Origin: Phycisphaerae bacterium
Lineage (GTDB): Bacteria > Planctomycetota > Phycisphaerae > Sedimentisphaerales > Anaerobacaceae
Length of the DNA stretch: 39,441 nt
NCBI GenBank assembly: GCA_021736645.1
Contig: JAIPFM010000016.1
Location: forward strand, 1-39,441
Direction of reading: 5' to 3'
Below are positions 26,175 to 34,345 of the stretch, one piece after another. The notes under the pieces were generated by a model that was not told the DNA's origin, searched no databases, and saw only the letters and a program-made list of their open reading frames with translations. Each line of letters begins with the position of its first letter. Position 1 is the stretch's first letter. The translations under genes were made by a program, and so were the position numbers.

Positions 26175-27131
26175 ATGGCCAAAACCAGCATTCATCCTAT
26201 TTATGTGATTGCCGGCAAGGAGCAGGCACTCGCAAAGAAACAGTATCATGATCTCCTGGACAGGTTGCTTCCGGCGGATCAGCATGCGACCGGTCTCTGG
26301 GTCACAGACAGCAAGGCTCAAATTGATGAGGTCCTCGATGAAGTGCGCACCCTGCCCTTCTTGACGGACCGTCGTGTCGTCGTGGTGCAGGAAGCGGACG
26401 AATTCATTACGAGGCACCGTCCCCTGCTGGAGACGTATTTTGATAAGCCCTGTGCCAGCGGTGTGCTCATCCTCATGGCCGCCAGTTTTCCGTCCAATAC
26501 CAAGCTGGCCAAGAAACTCAAGCAGGTCGGGGAGCTGATCAACATCACGCCCCCCAAGCCGTGGCAACTGCCGGCCCACATGACTCAATATGTGAAGCAG
26601 GCCTTTGACAAGACACTGGCCAGGGACGCGGCCCAATTGCTGGTGGATCTCACTGGAGATGACGTCACTCGCCTCTACAGTGAGGCGGAGAAGCTCGTGG
26701 TGTTTGTGGATGAGAAAAGAAACATCAGCATTCAGGATGTGGAAGCCCTGGTGGGACACAATCGAGTGTTTGGCGTGTTTGAGGTCATCGATGCCATGGT
26801 GGCGGGCCAAACCGGGACCGCCCTGCAGCGACTGAGAAATATGTTTGCAGAGGATAAAAACGCCCAATACACAGTGGTGGGCGCCTTTGCCTTCCACGTC
26901 AGAAAGATGTTCAATGCCAAGGCCATGCTCAACCAGGGCAAAAATATCCCGGAAGTCACCAAAGCGCTGCGTATCTGGGGAAAAACCGATCTGTTTTACG
27001 CCCAGATCAGAAAGGTTTCGCTCGAACAGATCAGCCGGATCATTCAGCAACTCGCCAACATCGATCACCAGATAAAGACCGGTCAAACACGACCGGAAGT
27101 GGCCATCGAACAACTTGTGCTGAACGCGTAA
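26175..27131 (+). CDS. holA: DNA polymerase III delta subunit
   Basis: Clamp-loader subunit that opens the sliding clamp during replication. The 318 residues follow the HolA pattern: an N-terminal AAA-like domain without Walker motifs (YVIAGKEQALAKKQYHDL, then LPFLTDRRVVVVQEADEF, then LILMAASFPSNTKLAKKL), a helical lid (AAQLLVDLTGDDVTRLYSEAEKL) and the C-terminal collar domain (VFGVFEVIDAMVAG to the end). It starts 8 bases after the gyrA stop with little ribosome binding site, so translation is probably coupled. Sequence conservation in this family is low, but the pattern and length are clear. Confidence 0.85.
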   Translation: MAKTSIHPIYVIAGKEQALAKKQYHDLLDRLLPADQHATGLWVTDSKAQIDEVLDEVRTLPFLTDRRVVVVQEADEFITRHRPLLETYFDKPCASGVLILMAASFPSNTKLAKKLKQVGELINITPPKPWQLPAHMTQYVKQAFDKTLARDAAQLLVDLTGDDVTRLYSEAEKLVVFVDEKRNISIQDVEALVGHNRVFGVFEVIDAMVAGQTGTALQRLRNMFAEDKNAQYTVVGAFAFHVRKMFNAKAMLNQGKNIPEVTKALRIWGKTDLFYAQIRKVSLEQISRIIQQLANIDHQIKTGQTRPEVAIEQLVLNA

Positions 27132-27139
27132 ACCGCAGA

Positions 27140-27160
27140 GGTCGCGCTCGCGTGACCGTT
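27140..27160. terminator. Possible terminator hairpin between convergent genes
   Basis: Stem GGTCGCG (27140-27146) with CGTGACC (27151-27157), one G-T pair, loop of four, followed by GTTTGT. The T-run is short, so this is a weak candidate. Confidence 0.35.
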
Positions 27161-27199
27161 TGTCATCCCCCTGTCACTGACAGCACCGATTCGGCTGGT

Positions 27200-27877
27200 C
27201 TAAAGGTCCGGCACGACCTCAGGATACAGCGATCCTGTGTTGTCGATCTTGAACACATAGATCAGTCCGGGTTCGAGTTTGTGGTAGACCACATTGCCAT
27301 AGATGGCCTGCACGCCCAGTTCTGAGAGGTGATCGGGGTCGTTGGACAGGGTCCAGATGTGCGTCCAGAACAGGTTTCGATCCTTGAGAGACAGCTTCTC
27401 ACACAGATCGCTGTAGCGTGCAGGCTCCTGTCCCTCATGATTGATGGCCAGGCCTTCATCCGGTGACTGGTTCTCTCCATAAATACGTCGCCATAGGTAC
27501 AGGGCTTTTTCACGGCCGTCCATCACCCGTTCCTGGCCGAACTTCACGATCAAGGCGTCAAAATGCACGATATCCCCCTGGACCTCATATTCCTTTTTCA
27601 AGACAGGCTTGAGGGGCTCGTTCGGGCGCGTCTCCACGAACATCAGACGTGTAAATAAACGGCCATCGCGCACATCCTGAGACACCACCTTGGCATAGCC
27701 AATTTGAGTTTCTTCACTGAGATGCGTCAGGGCTTGCTTGAGATGGGTATTCTCCGTGAGCAACGCTTCAATCGTCTTGTTGGTAAACAGATGCTGCCAC
27801 GCCACCACGCCGCCGGTACCCACAGCCCCAAGAACAACCAGGATGACCCCAGTTTTAATCATACTGACTATCTTCAT
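27200..27877 (-). CDS. Membrane-anchored protein of unknown function
   Basis: A 225-residue protein I do not recognise. One N-terminal helix (about residues 7-27, GVILVVLGAVGTGGVVAWQH) anchors it, probably with the rest outside the cytoplasmic face. A short coiled-coil stretch (about 33-57, IEALLTENTHLKQALTHLSE) follows, then a mixed alpha/beta part rich in charged and aromatic residues (VHFDALIVKFGQERV, YLWRRIYGENQSPDEG, LFWTHIWTLSNDPDHL, YVFKIDNTGSLYPE). No cysteines of a lipobox or enzyme motif were seen. The ATG follows GGAAGGGCTGAT, a good site. It stands alone, convergent with holA and divergent from the GH97 gene. Good codon flow and the ribosome binding site make it a real gene. Confidence 0.75.
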   Translation of the reverse strand: MKIVSMIKTGVILVVLGAVGTGGVVAWQHLFTNKTIEALLTENTHLKQALTHLSEETQIGYAKVVSQDVRDGRLFTRLMFVETRPNEPLKPVLKKEYEVQGDIVHFDALIVKFGQERVMDGREKALYLWRRIYGENQSPDEGLAINHEGQEPARYSDLCEKLSLKDRNLFWTHIWTLSNDPDHLSELGVQAIYGNVVYHKLEPGLIYVFKIDNTGSLYPEVVPDL

Positions 27878-27964
27878 ATCAGCCCTTCCAGCCGTTAATC
27901 GTTCGTCATATTAACTCTATCGGCATGGACGCACGAAACCCGACAAAAATCGATGGACGGACCT

Positions 27965-27993
27965 TTGACGGACCCGGCCCGGTGAAGTACACT
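27965..27993 (+). promoter_or_regulatory. Candidate sigma-70 promoter of the GH97 gene
   Basis: TTGACG (27965-27970, five of six) and TACACT (27988-27993, four of six) are 17 bases apart. Transcription would begin near 28000 and supports translation starting at 28033, not further upstream. Confidence 0.5.
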
Positions 27994-28032
27994 GTGCAAA
28001 ATTTCACCCACAACCCAATGGAGATCCATAAC

Positions 28033-29991
28033 ATGAACACAAAATATTCCTTGGCCGCCCTGGCAGTTTTGGTACTGCTGGGCCTGTGTGGCCAGGCTGC
28101 TGCAGAAACCGTGCACGTGAAGAGCCCGAATCAGGCGATCACCGTGACCGTGAACATCAACGAGTCAATCCAATACTGCGTGGCCCTGAATGAGTCGCTG
28201 CTGCTCAAGGATTGCGAGATCGCCATGACGTTGGGGGACGGTACAGTACTCGGCCGGGGCGCCAAACTGATCCATCAGAAGACGACCTCGCAGAACACGG
28301 TTTTGACCCCCGTGGTGCGCGTGAAGTCGGCCGAGATTCATGATCAGTATCAGCAGACCACCCTTGTCTTTGACCAGGGCTTCTCCCTGACTTTCAGGCT
28401 GTACGACGACGCCGTGGCCTACCGCTTTGACACCGCGTTGGAAGGCTCTATGCTCGTCAAACACGAAACCGTGGCCTACAACTTTGCCGGGGACCACAGC
28501 CTGTACTTCCCCAGGGAAGACAGTCTGCAGACCCACTGCGAACGGCTGTATCCTGTGGTCAAACTCAGTGACATCCCAACCGATCAGTTCTGCAGCCTGC
28601 CTGCATTAATCGACATCCAGAATGGCCCCAAGCTTCTGCTCACAGAGGCGGACCTGAACGATTACGCAGGCCTGTACCTGCACGGCACGGCGGGCCCCGG
28701 CCTGGGAGGCCTGTTCCCGGCTGTCGCAGTGAAAGAGAAACAAACGAGTGACCGTGACGTGGCCGTCAGTGAGCGTGCCGACTATATCGCCAGGACCGCA
28801 GGCAAAAGAAGCTTTCCGTGGCGCGTGTGCGTGATCGCCCAAAAGGATACGGATCTCCTGGAAAATCAAACTGTGTACAAGCTGTCCCCACCGTGCAAAC
28901 TCAAAGACACTGCCTGGATCAAACCGGGCAAGGTCGCGTGGGACTGGTGGAATGCCTGCAATATCTATGGCGTGGATTTCAAGGCCGGTGTGAACACAGA
29001 GACCTACAAATACTACATTGACTTTGCCGCGAAGTACGGCCTTGAATACATCATCCTGGACGAGGGCTGGTACAAGCTCGGCAACCTGCTGGATGTGGCC
29101 CCTGGCATGGACATGGAAGCACTCTTTGCCTATGCCAAAAAGAAGAAGGTGGGCATCATCCTGTGGGTGGTATGGAAGACCCTGGACGACCAACTGGCAC
29201 CGGCCCTGGATCAATTCGAGGCCTGGGGCGCCAAGGGTATCAAGGTGGATTTTATGCAGCGGGACGATCAGTGGATGGTCAACTACTACGAGCGCGTCGC
29301 TGCGGAGACAGCCAAGCGTCACATGATGGTAGACTTTCACGGGTCGTATTCCCCGAAAGGCCTTCGCAGGGCCTATCCCAATGTGATCAGTCGTGAGGGT
29401 GTCAAGGGCCTGGAAAACTGCAAGTGGTCCGAGGACATCACGCCGGAACACTGCGTGACACTGCCGTTTACGCGCATGGTGGCCGGCCCCATGGACTTCA
29501 CGCCGGGTGCCATGATCAATGCGCAGGCCAAGAACTACAATGCCGTCTTTGACCGCCCCATGAGCATGGGCACTCGCTGTCAGCAGCTGGCCATGTATGT
29601 GATCTATGAAAGTCCTCTGCAAATGCTGTCGGATACGCCGACCCATTATTACCAGCAGCCGGAGTGTATGGAATTCCTGTCCAAGGTACCGTCTGTCTGG
29701 GACGACACCGTGGCCCTGGATGCCAAAGTCGCGGACTACGCCCTCGTGGCCAGACGATCAGGCAGCACCTGGTACATCGGTGCCATGACGGACGGCACAG
29801 CCCGCAAGTTGACGGTCGATCTTTCCTTCCTGGGTAAAGGCAGATTCAAGGCAGACATCTTCCAGGACGGCCTCAACGCCGACCGGTATGGCGAGGACTT
29901 CAAACGCGTCAAGCAGCGTGTCACGGCCAAGGACACACTCACGATCGAATTGGCACCAGGCGGTGGGTGGGTGGCACGCCTGACTCGGTAG
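28033..29991 (+). CDS. Secreted GH97 glycosidase, probably retaining alpha-galactosidase type
   Basis: A 652-residue exported enzyme. A signal peptide (SLAALAVLVLLGLCGQAAAE) opens it, then an N-terminal beta-sandwich (SPNQAITVTVNI to about residue 260), a TIM barrel (WDWWNACNIYGVDF to about 540) and a C-terminal beta domain ending TIELAPGGGWVARL. The barrel has YIILDEGWY and GIKVDFMQRDDQ. In the retaining GH97 branch, as I recall for the Bacteroides enzyme, the nucleophile is an Asp and the acid/base a Glu 55 residues later; here Asp406 and Glu461 (GLENCKW) are also 55 apart. The inverting SusB branch lacks this Asp. The ATG has GGAG nine bases upstream; the frame extends to 27925 without support. 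It is monocistronic up to a strong terminator. Confidence 0.9.
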   Translation: MNTKYSLAALAVLVLLGLCGQAAAETVHVKSPNQAITVTVNINESIQYCVALNESLLLKDCEIAMTLGDGTVLGRGAKLIHQKTTSQNTVLTPVVRVKSAEIHDQYQQTTLVFDQGFSLTFRLYDDAVAYRFDTALEGSMLVKHETVAYNFAGDHSLYFPREDSLQTHCERLYPVVKLSDIPTDQFCSLPALIDIQNGPKLLLTEADLNDYAGLYLHGTAGPGLGGLFPAVAVKEKQTSDRDVAVSERADYIARTAGKRSFPWRVCVIAQKDTDLLENQTVYKLSPPCKLKDTAWIKPGKVAWDWWNACNIYGVDFKAGVNTETYKYYIDFAAKYGLEYIILDEGWYKLGNLLDVAPGMDMEALFAYAKKKKVGIILWVVWKTLDDQLAPALDQFEAWGAKGIKVDFMQRDDQWMVNYYERVAAETAKRHMMVDFHGSYSPKGLRRAYPNVISREGVKGLENCKWSEDITPEHCVTLPFTRMVAGPMDFTPGAMINAQAKNYNAVFDRPMSMGTRCQQLAMYVIYESPLQMLSDTPTHYYQQPECMEFLSKVPSVWDDTVALDAKVADYALVARRSGSTWYIGAMTDGTARKLTVDLSFLGKGRFKADIFQDGLNADRYGEDFKRVKQRVTAKDTLTIELAPGGGWVARLTR

Positions 29992-30011
29992 ATTTCAACC
30001 CTGCAAATAAA

Positions 30012-30056
30012 ACAAGGGGGGAATTCAGCGAGTCTGAATTCCCCCTTGTGGTTTTT
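30012..30056 (+). terminator. Strong intrinsic terminator after the GH97 gene
   Basis: A stem of about 15 base pairs (ACAAGGGGGG then AATTCAG, 30013-30028, with CTGAATTCCCCCTTGT, 30034-30049; one bulged G), a 5-base loop and five T at 30052-30056. The next gene starts only 16 bases further on. Confidence 0.9.
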
Positions 30057-30072
30057 CTAAAGACTAGACGCC

Positions 30073-30648
30073 ATGGCATCCATCAATTTTATCAAACAGT
30101 TTATCATCCACCCCACTCAAACGGGAGCGATATGGCCCAGTTCTGCAGAGCTGGCCCAGGTCATCACAGACGCGGCAGGCTTAGCTGAGGCCTCAGTGAT
30201 TGTGGAGTGGGGCCCGGGCACCGGGGTGTTCACAGAACAAATTCTCCTGAAGAAACCCAAGGACGCCCTCTTTTTCGCCATGGAACTCAATCCGGATTTC
30301 GTGAGGGCCACCCAAACACGGTGTCCGGAAGCACAGATCTATCATGACAGTGCCACCGAAACCCCCAAGTACCTGACACAACACCATCAAAGCCGATGTG
30401 ACGCCGTCATCTGCGGACTGCCCTGGGCCGCGTTTGACGAATCACTTCAGGATGCATTGCTGGACACCCTGCTCGATATCCTTCAGCCGGATGCACGCTT
30501 TTTGACCTTTGCCTATCTGCAGGGGCTCTTGCTCCCGGCCGGCAGACGTTTCCGGAAAAAGCTTCAATCCAGATTCAGCCATGTCACGACCACACGCACG
30601 GTCTGGCGCAACACACCGCCTGCCTTTGTGTATGTGGCAACCAAGTGA
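30073..30648 (+). CDS. PmtA/OlsG-like phospholipid or ornithine-lipid N-methyltransferase
   Basis: A 191-residue SAM-dependent methyltransferase of the family that methylates phosphatidylethanolamine or ornithine lipids, near the KsgA-like fold. The family start is visible as FIIHPTQTGAIWPSSAELA. The SAM motif I is VIVEWGPGTGVFTEQIL, motif II the acidic MELNPDF, and motif IV is CGLPWAAF, where such enzymes often have GLPWxxF. Length matches the family. The head group it methylates is not readable from sequence; OlsG of planctomycetes is the nearest idea. ATG 30073 has no clear ribosome binding site and lies 16 bases beyond the terminator T-run, so its own promoter would have to lie upstream of that terminator. 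It converges with the PQQ gene, whose stop is 8 bases away. Confidence 0.85.
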   Translation: MASINFIKQFIIHPTQTGAIWPSSAELAQVITDAAGLAEASVIVEWGPGTGVFTEQILLKKPKDALFFAMELNPDFVRATQTRCPEAQIYHDSATETPKYLTQHHQSRCDAVICGLPWAAFDESLQDALLDTLLDILQPDARFLTFAYLQGLLLPAGRRFRKKLQSRFSHVTTTRTVWRNTPPAFVYVATK

Positions 30649-30655
30649 CACGCCG

Positions 30656-31897
30656 TTATTTGGCGGCCACGTCGTAACACAACAGCTGGTCCTGATCTCG
30701 CAGGTACAATTTCTTGCCGCTGATCACGGGATGGGCCCAGGTCATGGGCTTACCGACATCGGGCTGAATGAATTTCCCTGTCTGCTCATACCCGTCCGGT
30801 GTCACCTTGATGAGCGCCACTTCACCGCCCTTCTCGCTTCGCAGGACCAGCATGCCCTCGGCGCTGGTCAGGGAGCCTTTGCCCACCTGGCCCTTTTCGA
30901 CCCACACAGGTTCTCCTGTGGCCAGGGCCTGACAGGTCCAGCCCTTGCTGTCACAATAACCGTACAGATAATCCCCGATCAGGATCACGCCGCCGTGCTG
31001 ATTGGCCATGGTCTTTGTGGCATATTTTTCCGCGGCCTTGAACTCGCCGTTTTGTTGGGTGATTTCAAAAAGATTGGAGCCCACCCCATAACCGGACGCC
31101 ACATAGACCAGATTGCCCTGGACAATCGGTGTGGGGATGACCGCGGTTCTTCCCTTTCGCTCTGCACGCCACAGTAGGGCGCCGTCGAGCGCCACACCCA
31201 GTACGCTGGCATCGGTGAGCTGCACGTACTGAGGTACGCCTTCAATCTCGGCCTTGACAATGGAGGCATAATGTGCCGAATCAGTGGCCTGAGACGACCG
31301 CCAGACCACCTCGCCGGTGGTCTTGTTCAGGGCCGCCAGCGTGCCCTGCCCGCCGCCCGGTGTGCACACGACCACATCGCCGTCCACCAGCACGGATTCA
31401 CTGTACCCCCACGACGGCATCTTTCCGCCGAGGTCATCGACCAGATGTTTCTTCCAGACCAAAGTCCCGTCACCGGCACTGAAGCAGACCAGTTCCCCAT
31501 ACTGTCCGAGGACATAGACCTTCCCGTCAGCCACGGTGGGCGTGCTGCGAGGACCGGTGAAGCCGCCCCAGCCCGGTGCGCCGGCCTTGCCGATAAGCTG
31601 GCTCCATTTCGGCTTGTCCGCCCCCATGTCAATGGCATGCACGTAACTTTGACCGTCCACATCGCCTGCGGTATAGACCGTGGACCCTACAATGGCCACA
31701 GAGGAAAAACCCTGGCCCAATCCCGTGGCTTTCCAGACGAGCTCAGGGCCGGCCTGGGGCCACGCCTCAAGCAGACCGGTTTCAACCGACACGCCGGTCT
31801 GGTCGGTCCCCCGCCATTGAGGCCAATCCACTGCGAATACATTCAGCGACCCTATAAAGCAGACAAACGAGACAACCCACAGTTTTTGACAACGCAT
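30656..31897 (-). CDS. Secreted PQQ-like beta-propeller repeat protein
   Basis: A 413-residue exported protein of the outer-membrane BamB/PQQ-propeller fold, without evidence for an enzyme. A signal peptide (LWVVSFVCFIGSLNVFA) precedes the mature start VDWPQWRGTDQTGVSVETGL, a form common in planctomycetes and related phyla. Propeller repeats are seen as GSTVYTAGDVDG, DGKVYVLGQYGELVCFSAGDG, DGDVVVCTPGGGQGTLAALN, QGNLVYVASGYG, GDYLYGYCDSKGWTC and GKKLYLRDQDQLLCYD. Roughly six to seven blades are expected. The ATG 31897 follows AGGAGAATAGA; the longer frame to 31915 is unlikely. It diverges from the phosphatidyltransferase gene. The role may be scaffold or sensor in the periplasm. Confidence 0.9.
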   Translation of the reverse strand: MRCQKLWVVSFVCFIGSLNVFAVDWPQWRGTDQTGVSVETGLLEAWPQAGPELVWKATGLGQGFSSVAIVGSTVYTAGDVDGQSYVHAIDMGADKPKWSQLIGKAGAPGWGGFTGPRSTPTVADGKVYVLGQYGELVCFSAGDGTLVWKKHLVDDLGGKMPSWGYSESVLVDGDVVVCTPGGGQGTLAALNKTTGEVVWRSSQATDSAHYASIVKAEIEGVPQYVQLTDASVLGVALDGALLWRAERKGRTAVIPTPIVQGNLVYVASGYGVGSNLFEITQQNGEFKAAEKYATKTMANQHGGVILIGDYLYGYCDSKGWTCQALATGEPVWVEKGQVGKGSLTSAEGMLVLRSEKGGEVALIKVTPDGYEQTGKFIQPDVGKPMTWAHPVISGKKLYLRDQDQLLCYDVAAK

Positions 31898-32055
31898 TCT
31901 ATTCTCCTGTTGCATTAGTATTTAGTCATTGCCCGCTGAGGGCATTGTCGTTCGGAATCCCGGTGTGCCCGACCCACTCCAGGTGATCACCCTGCACCCC
32001 GTCGTTTTCACAGCACAGTTTAGTGGATTGCACGGCCCAATGCAAGCCCTGGCCC

Positions 32056-32084
32056 TTGCCTGCCAATCCGGATCCGGTTAGAAT
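32056..32084 (+). promoter_or_regulatory. Candidate sigma-70 promoter of the phosphatidyltransferase gene
   Basis: TTGCCT (32056-32061, four of six) and TAGAAT (32079-32084, five of six) are separated by 17 bases. Transcription would begin near 32091, and an AGGAG lies five bases before ATG 32117. Confidence 0.5.
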
Positions 32085-32116
32085 GGGGTCAAAGCCTGAA
32101 GGAACCAGGAGCCTCT

Positions 32117-33733
32117 ATGATGGCGAAAGACGAATTTGCGGGGGATAAAAAGGAAGGCGTATCCATACTTCACCACCTGGAGGATCGCCTGAAGGCCGCA
32201 TTGATCCCCTGCGTGCCCCGGGGCATCGAGACCTACCACCTGACATTAACCACCATTGTGTGGTCCATCCTCGTGATTTTGTTCAGTTGGCTGGCCACGT
32301 TTAATAGGCAATGGATGTGGGGCGCTTCAGGCGCTATTGTCGCGCAGTACATCACCGACCTGCTCGATGGTGCCATCGGCCGCCAGAGAAACACAGGCCT
32401 GGTCAAGTGGGGCTACTACATGGACCACTTTCTGGATTACGTGTTTTTGTGCGCCATGCTGATCGGCTATTCCCTGCTCATACCCAATCACCTGAAATAT
32501 GTCATGTTCTTTGTGATGGCCGTAGTCTGTGGATTTATGGTGAACTCCTTTCTGCAATTCGCTGCCACCAACAAGTTTCGCATTGCCTACTGGGGTATTG
32601 GCCCCACTGAAATGCGGTTGGGATTTATCGTCATCAACACCCTGATCATCTATCTAAACCAATCCCTTTATGTGCGAACCGTGCCTTATGCGTTGGGTAT
32701 CGCGACCTTTGGATTATTTTTTACTGCGTTCAATACTCAGCGACAATTGTGGTCCATGGACATGCAGGCCAAGGCCAGGGAAGAGGGCGAGATAGACGCC
32801 GGGAGCGAAGATCTCCAGGGTCTCGTGCTCAGGCATTTCCTGCTGAGCTTTATTGTGGCATCACTGGCTTTTCTGGTCCTGGTGCTCAGGATTGGTTTGC
32901 CGTTTCACAGGGTTCTGGCGGGAGTCATTTATGCCATGAGTTGGCTGCCCATCCTGTCTGCATTCATGCACAAGAGCTGGATTCACGCGAAAAGCCGACC
33001 CTGGGTGCGCCGATACATTCCCCTGGTCATCGCTGCCGCACTCCTTGTTTTAAGTGCCTGGGTTGCCATGAATTTGAGGCCGTCTGTGACACCTGAAGCC
33101 TATTCTGTCGCGGAAATACGGTCCAATATCGATAGAGATATCAATACCATTGTGAACCTGGATAAGGATATGACAGACCTTTTTAACACGGCAGAGACTT
33201 TGAGAGCGACCGTGTCCGAAGGCAGCGTCAATAATCTGGTGCAAATTGCCTCCCAGTTTCTGGACGACCAGAAGACCCTGGCAGAAATGCTCGAGTCTTA
33301 TGAAGGATACTACACCGCTGACCGTCAAGAGGATTCACTCCTGCACGACCAGGCTTTTTTGGTGTGGTTTTGCGCTCTGGCCATCCAGCAGAATTCAATT
33401 CTGAATATGGCTGACCTGGGAACCTCAGAGCAGATAAGATCGGTCATGAACAAGACGAACAGCTCTAACGGTATTAATAATAATGTTTTTGATGTAATGC
33501 TGAGATCGGTGGTTCAGCCCAATACCCTGGTAAAGATTGGATACAGCGTGACATACCTTCGATTGATTACAGGGGAATCTGAGGGGCAATTCAGCAGGGA
33601 TAGTTCTATTGTCTTGCTCAGCCGGATTGCCCAGTCCAATATCGATGCGTACTACGACAAGTTGGAACACAATTCAACGATCGTTCTCGATGCACTGAAA
33701 ACCGTCGCTCAGCCCATGCAATCAGAGCTGTAG
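32117..33733 (+). CDS. CDP-alcohol phosphatidyltransferase family protein with unknown C-terminal domain
   Basis: A 538-residue membrane protein. The catalytic motif of the CDP-alcohol phosphatidyltransferases lies at residues 81-107: D81-x2-D84-G85-x2-G88-R89, then G99, D103 and D107. The usual Ala before Arg is Gly88, and nine residues separate Arg89 from Gly99 where I expect about eight. Membrane helices run from about residue 40 to 316. The last about 220 residues (VTPEAYSVAEIRSNIDRDI to the end) are soluble, helix-rich and matched by nothing I know; they include an Asn/Ser-rich stretch (NSSNGINNNVFD). The family joins head groups such as glycerol phosphate, inositol or choline to CDP lipids; which is not readable. 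The last 12 bases overlap the convergent ECF sigma gene. Confidence 0.82.
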   Translation: MMAKDEFAGDKKEGVSILHHLEDRLKAALIPCVPRGIETYHLTLTTIVWSILVILFSWLATFNRQWMWGASGAIVAQYITDLLDGAIGRQRNTGLVKWGYYMDHFLDYVFLCAMLIGYSLLIPNHLKYVMFFVMAVVCGFMVNSFLQFAATNKFRIAYWGIGPTEMRLGFIVINTLIIYLNQSLYVRTVPYALGIATFGLFFTAFNTQRQLWSMDMQAKAREEGEIDAGSEDLQGLVLRHFLLSFIVASLAFLVLVLRIGLPFHRVLAGVIYAMSWLPILSAFMHKSWIHAKSRPWVRRYIPLVIAAALLVLSAWVAMNLRPSVTPEAYSVAEIRSNIDRDINTIVNLDKDMTDLFNTAETLRATVSEGSVNNLVQIASQFLDDQKTLAEMLESYEGYYTADRQEDSLLHDQAFLVWFCALAIQQNSILNMADLGTSEQIRSVMNKTNSSNGINNNVFDVMLRSVVQPNTLVKIGYSVTYLRLITGESEGQFSRDSSIVLLSRIAQSNIDAYYDKLEHNSTIVLDALKTVAQPMQSEL

Positions 33734-34249
33734 GCTTCTGAGACGGGAAATTCCGTAGCGGTATCTCCCTCGCGCCGTACTCGATGATATGCCTTGAAGG
33801 CCGGCAATCTCCCGGAATTTCAACCCATGCTGAATACGCAAACGCACAACCTCTCTCTGACAATCGGGCAACACGCTCAACAAATCCTCGGCCCGCTCCG
33901 TCTCCTCTGATTTGATCAACCCTGCCTGAGGAGAGTACAGGAGACTATCTGGAACAGCATTGTGAACCAGTGCCCTCTCCTGTCGAACACGACGCCGGAG
34001 AATGTCCCTAATACCATTGACAATACCTGCGCGAAGATACCCATACAGGCTGTACTGGATGTCGAATTCTCGAATGCGATAGGTAAGAGAGAGAAAAACA
34101 TCGTGGAGGACATCTTCTGCCTGATTGCTGTCCACATTGTAGGAACAGGCCGTTGCTATCAGCCTGGGGCGATATTTCAGATAGATACTTTCCAAGGCGG
34201 TCTTATCCCCCCGCTTCAACCTCCCGATCAGTGTTTTGTCGTCTGTCAT
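33722..34249 (-). CDS. ECF-type RNA polymerase sigma factor (second)
   Basis: A 175-residue sigma factor with region 2 (ALESIYLKYRPRLIATACSY, DVLHDVFLSL, YLRAGIVNGIRDILRRR) and region 4 (LSVLPDCQREVVRLRIQHGL then FREIAGLQGISSSTARGRYR). No region 3. It differs clearly from the first ECF factor at 17998. No anti-sigma gene is next to it, so its control is unclear. The ATG follows GGGAGTGAGCT. It lies 97 bases after blaI on the same strand, with a hairpin in between, so it may share the BlaI promoter partly by read-through. Its stop lies inside the 3' end of the convergent phosphatidyltransferase gene. Confidence 0.9.
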   Translation of the reverse strand: MTDDKTLIGRLKRGDKTALESIYLKYRPRLIATACSYNVDSNQAEDVLHDVFLSLTYRIREFDIQYSLYGYLRAGIVNGIRDILRRRVRQERALVHNAVPDSLLYSPQAGLIKSEETERAEDLLSVLPDCQREVVRLRIQHGLKFREIAGLQGISSSTARGRYRYGISRLRSLQL

Positions 34250-34299
34250 AGCTCACTCCCTATGCCACGGGTCACTGTTTTGGTCTCTCCCCTTAAAGG

Positions 34300-34316
34300 C
34301 CCCCAGATCCTGGGGG
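34300..34316. terminator. GC-rich hairpin between blaI and the ECF sigma gene
   Basis: Perfect 7-base stem CCCCCAG (34300-34306) with CTGGGGG (34310-34316) and a 3-base loop. Minus-strand RNA continues CCTTTAAGG, so few T follow; as a terminator for blaI it would be leaky. It could reduce the sigma gene relative to blaI. Confidence 0.4.
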
Positions 34317-34345
34317 GTTTCTCTATTTAATGTCATGACAAGGCG

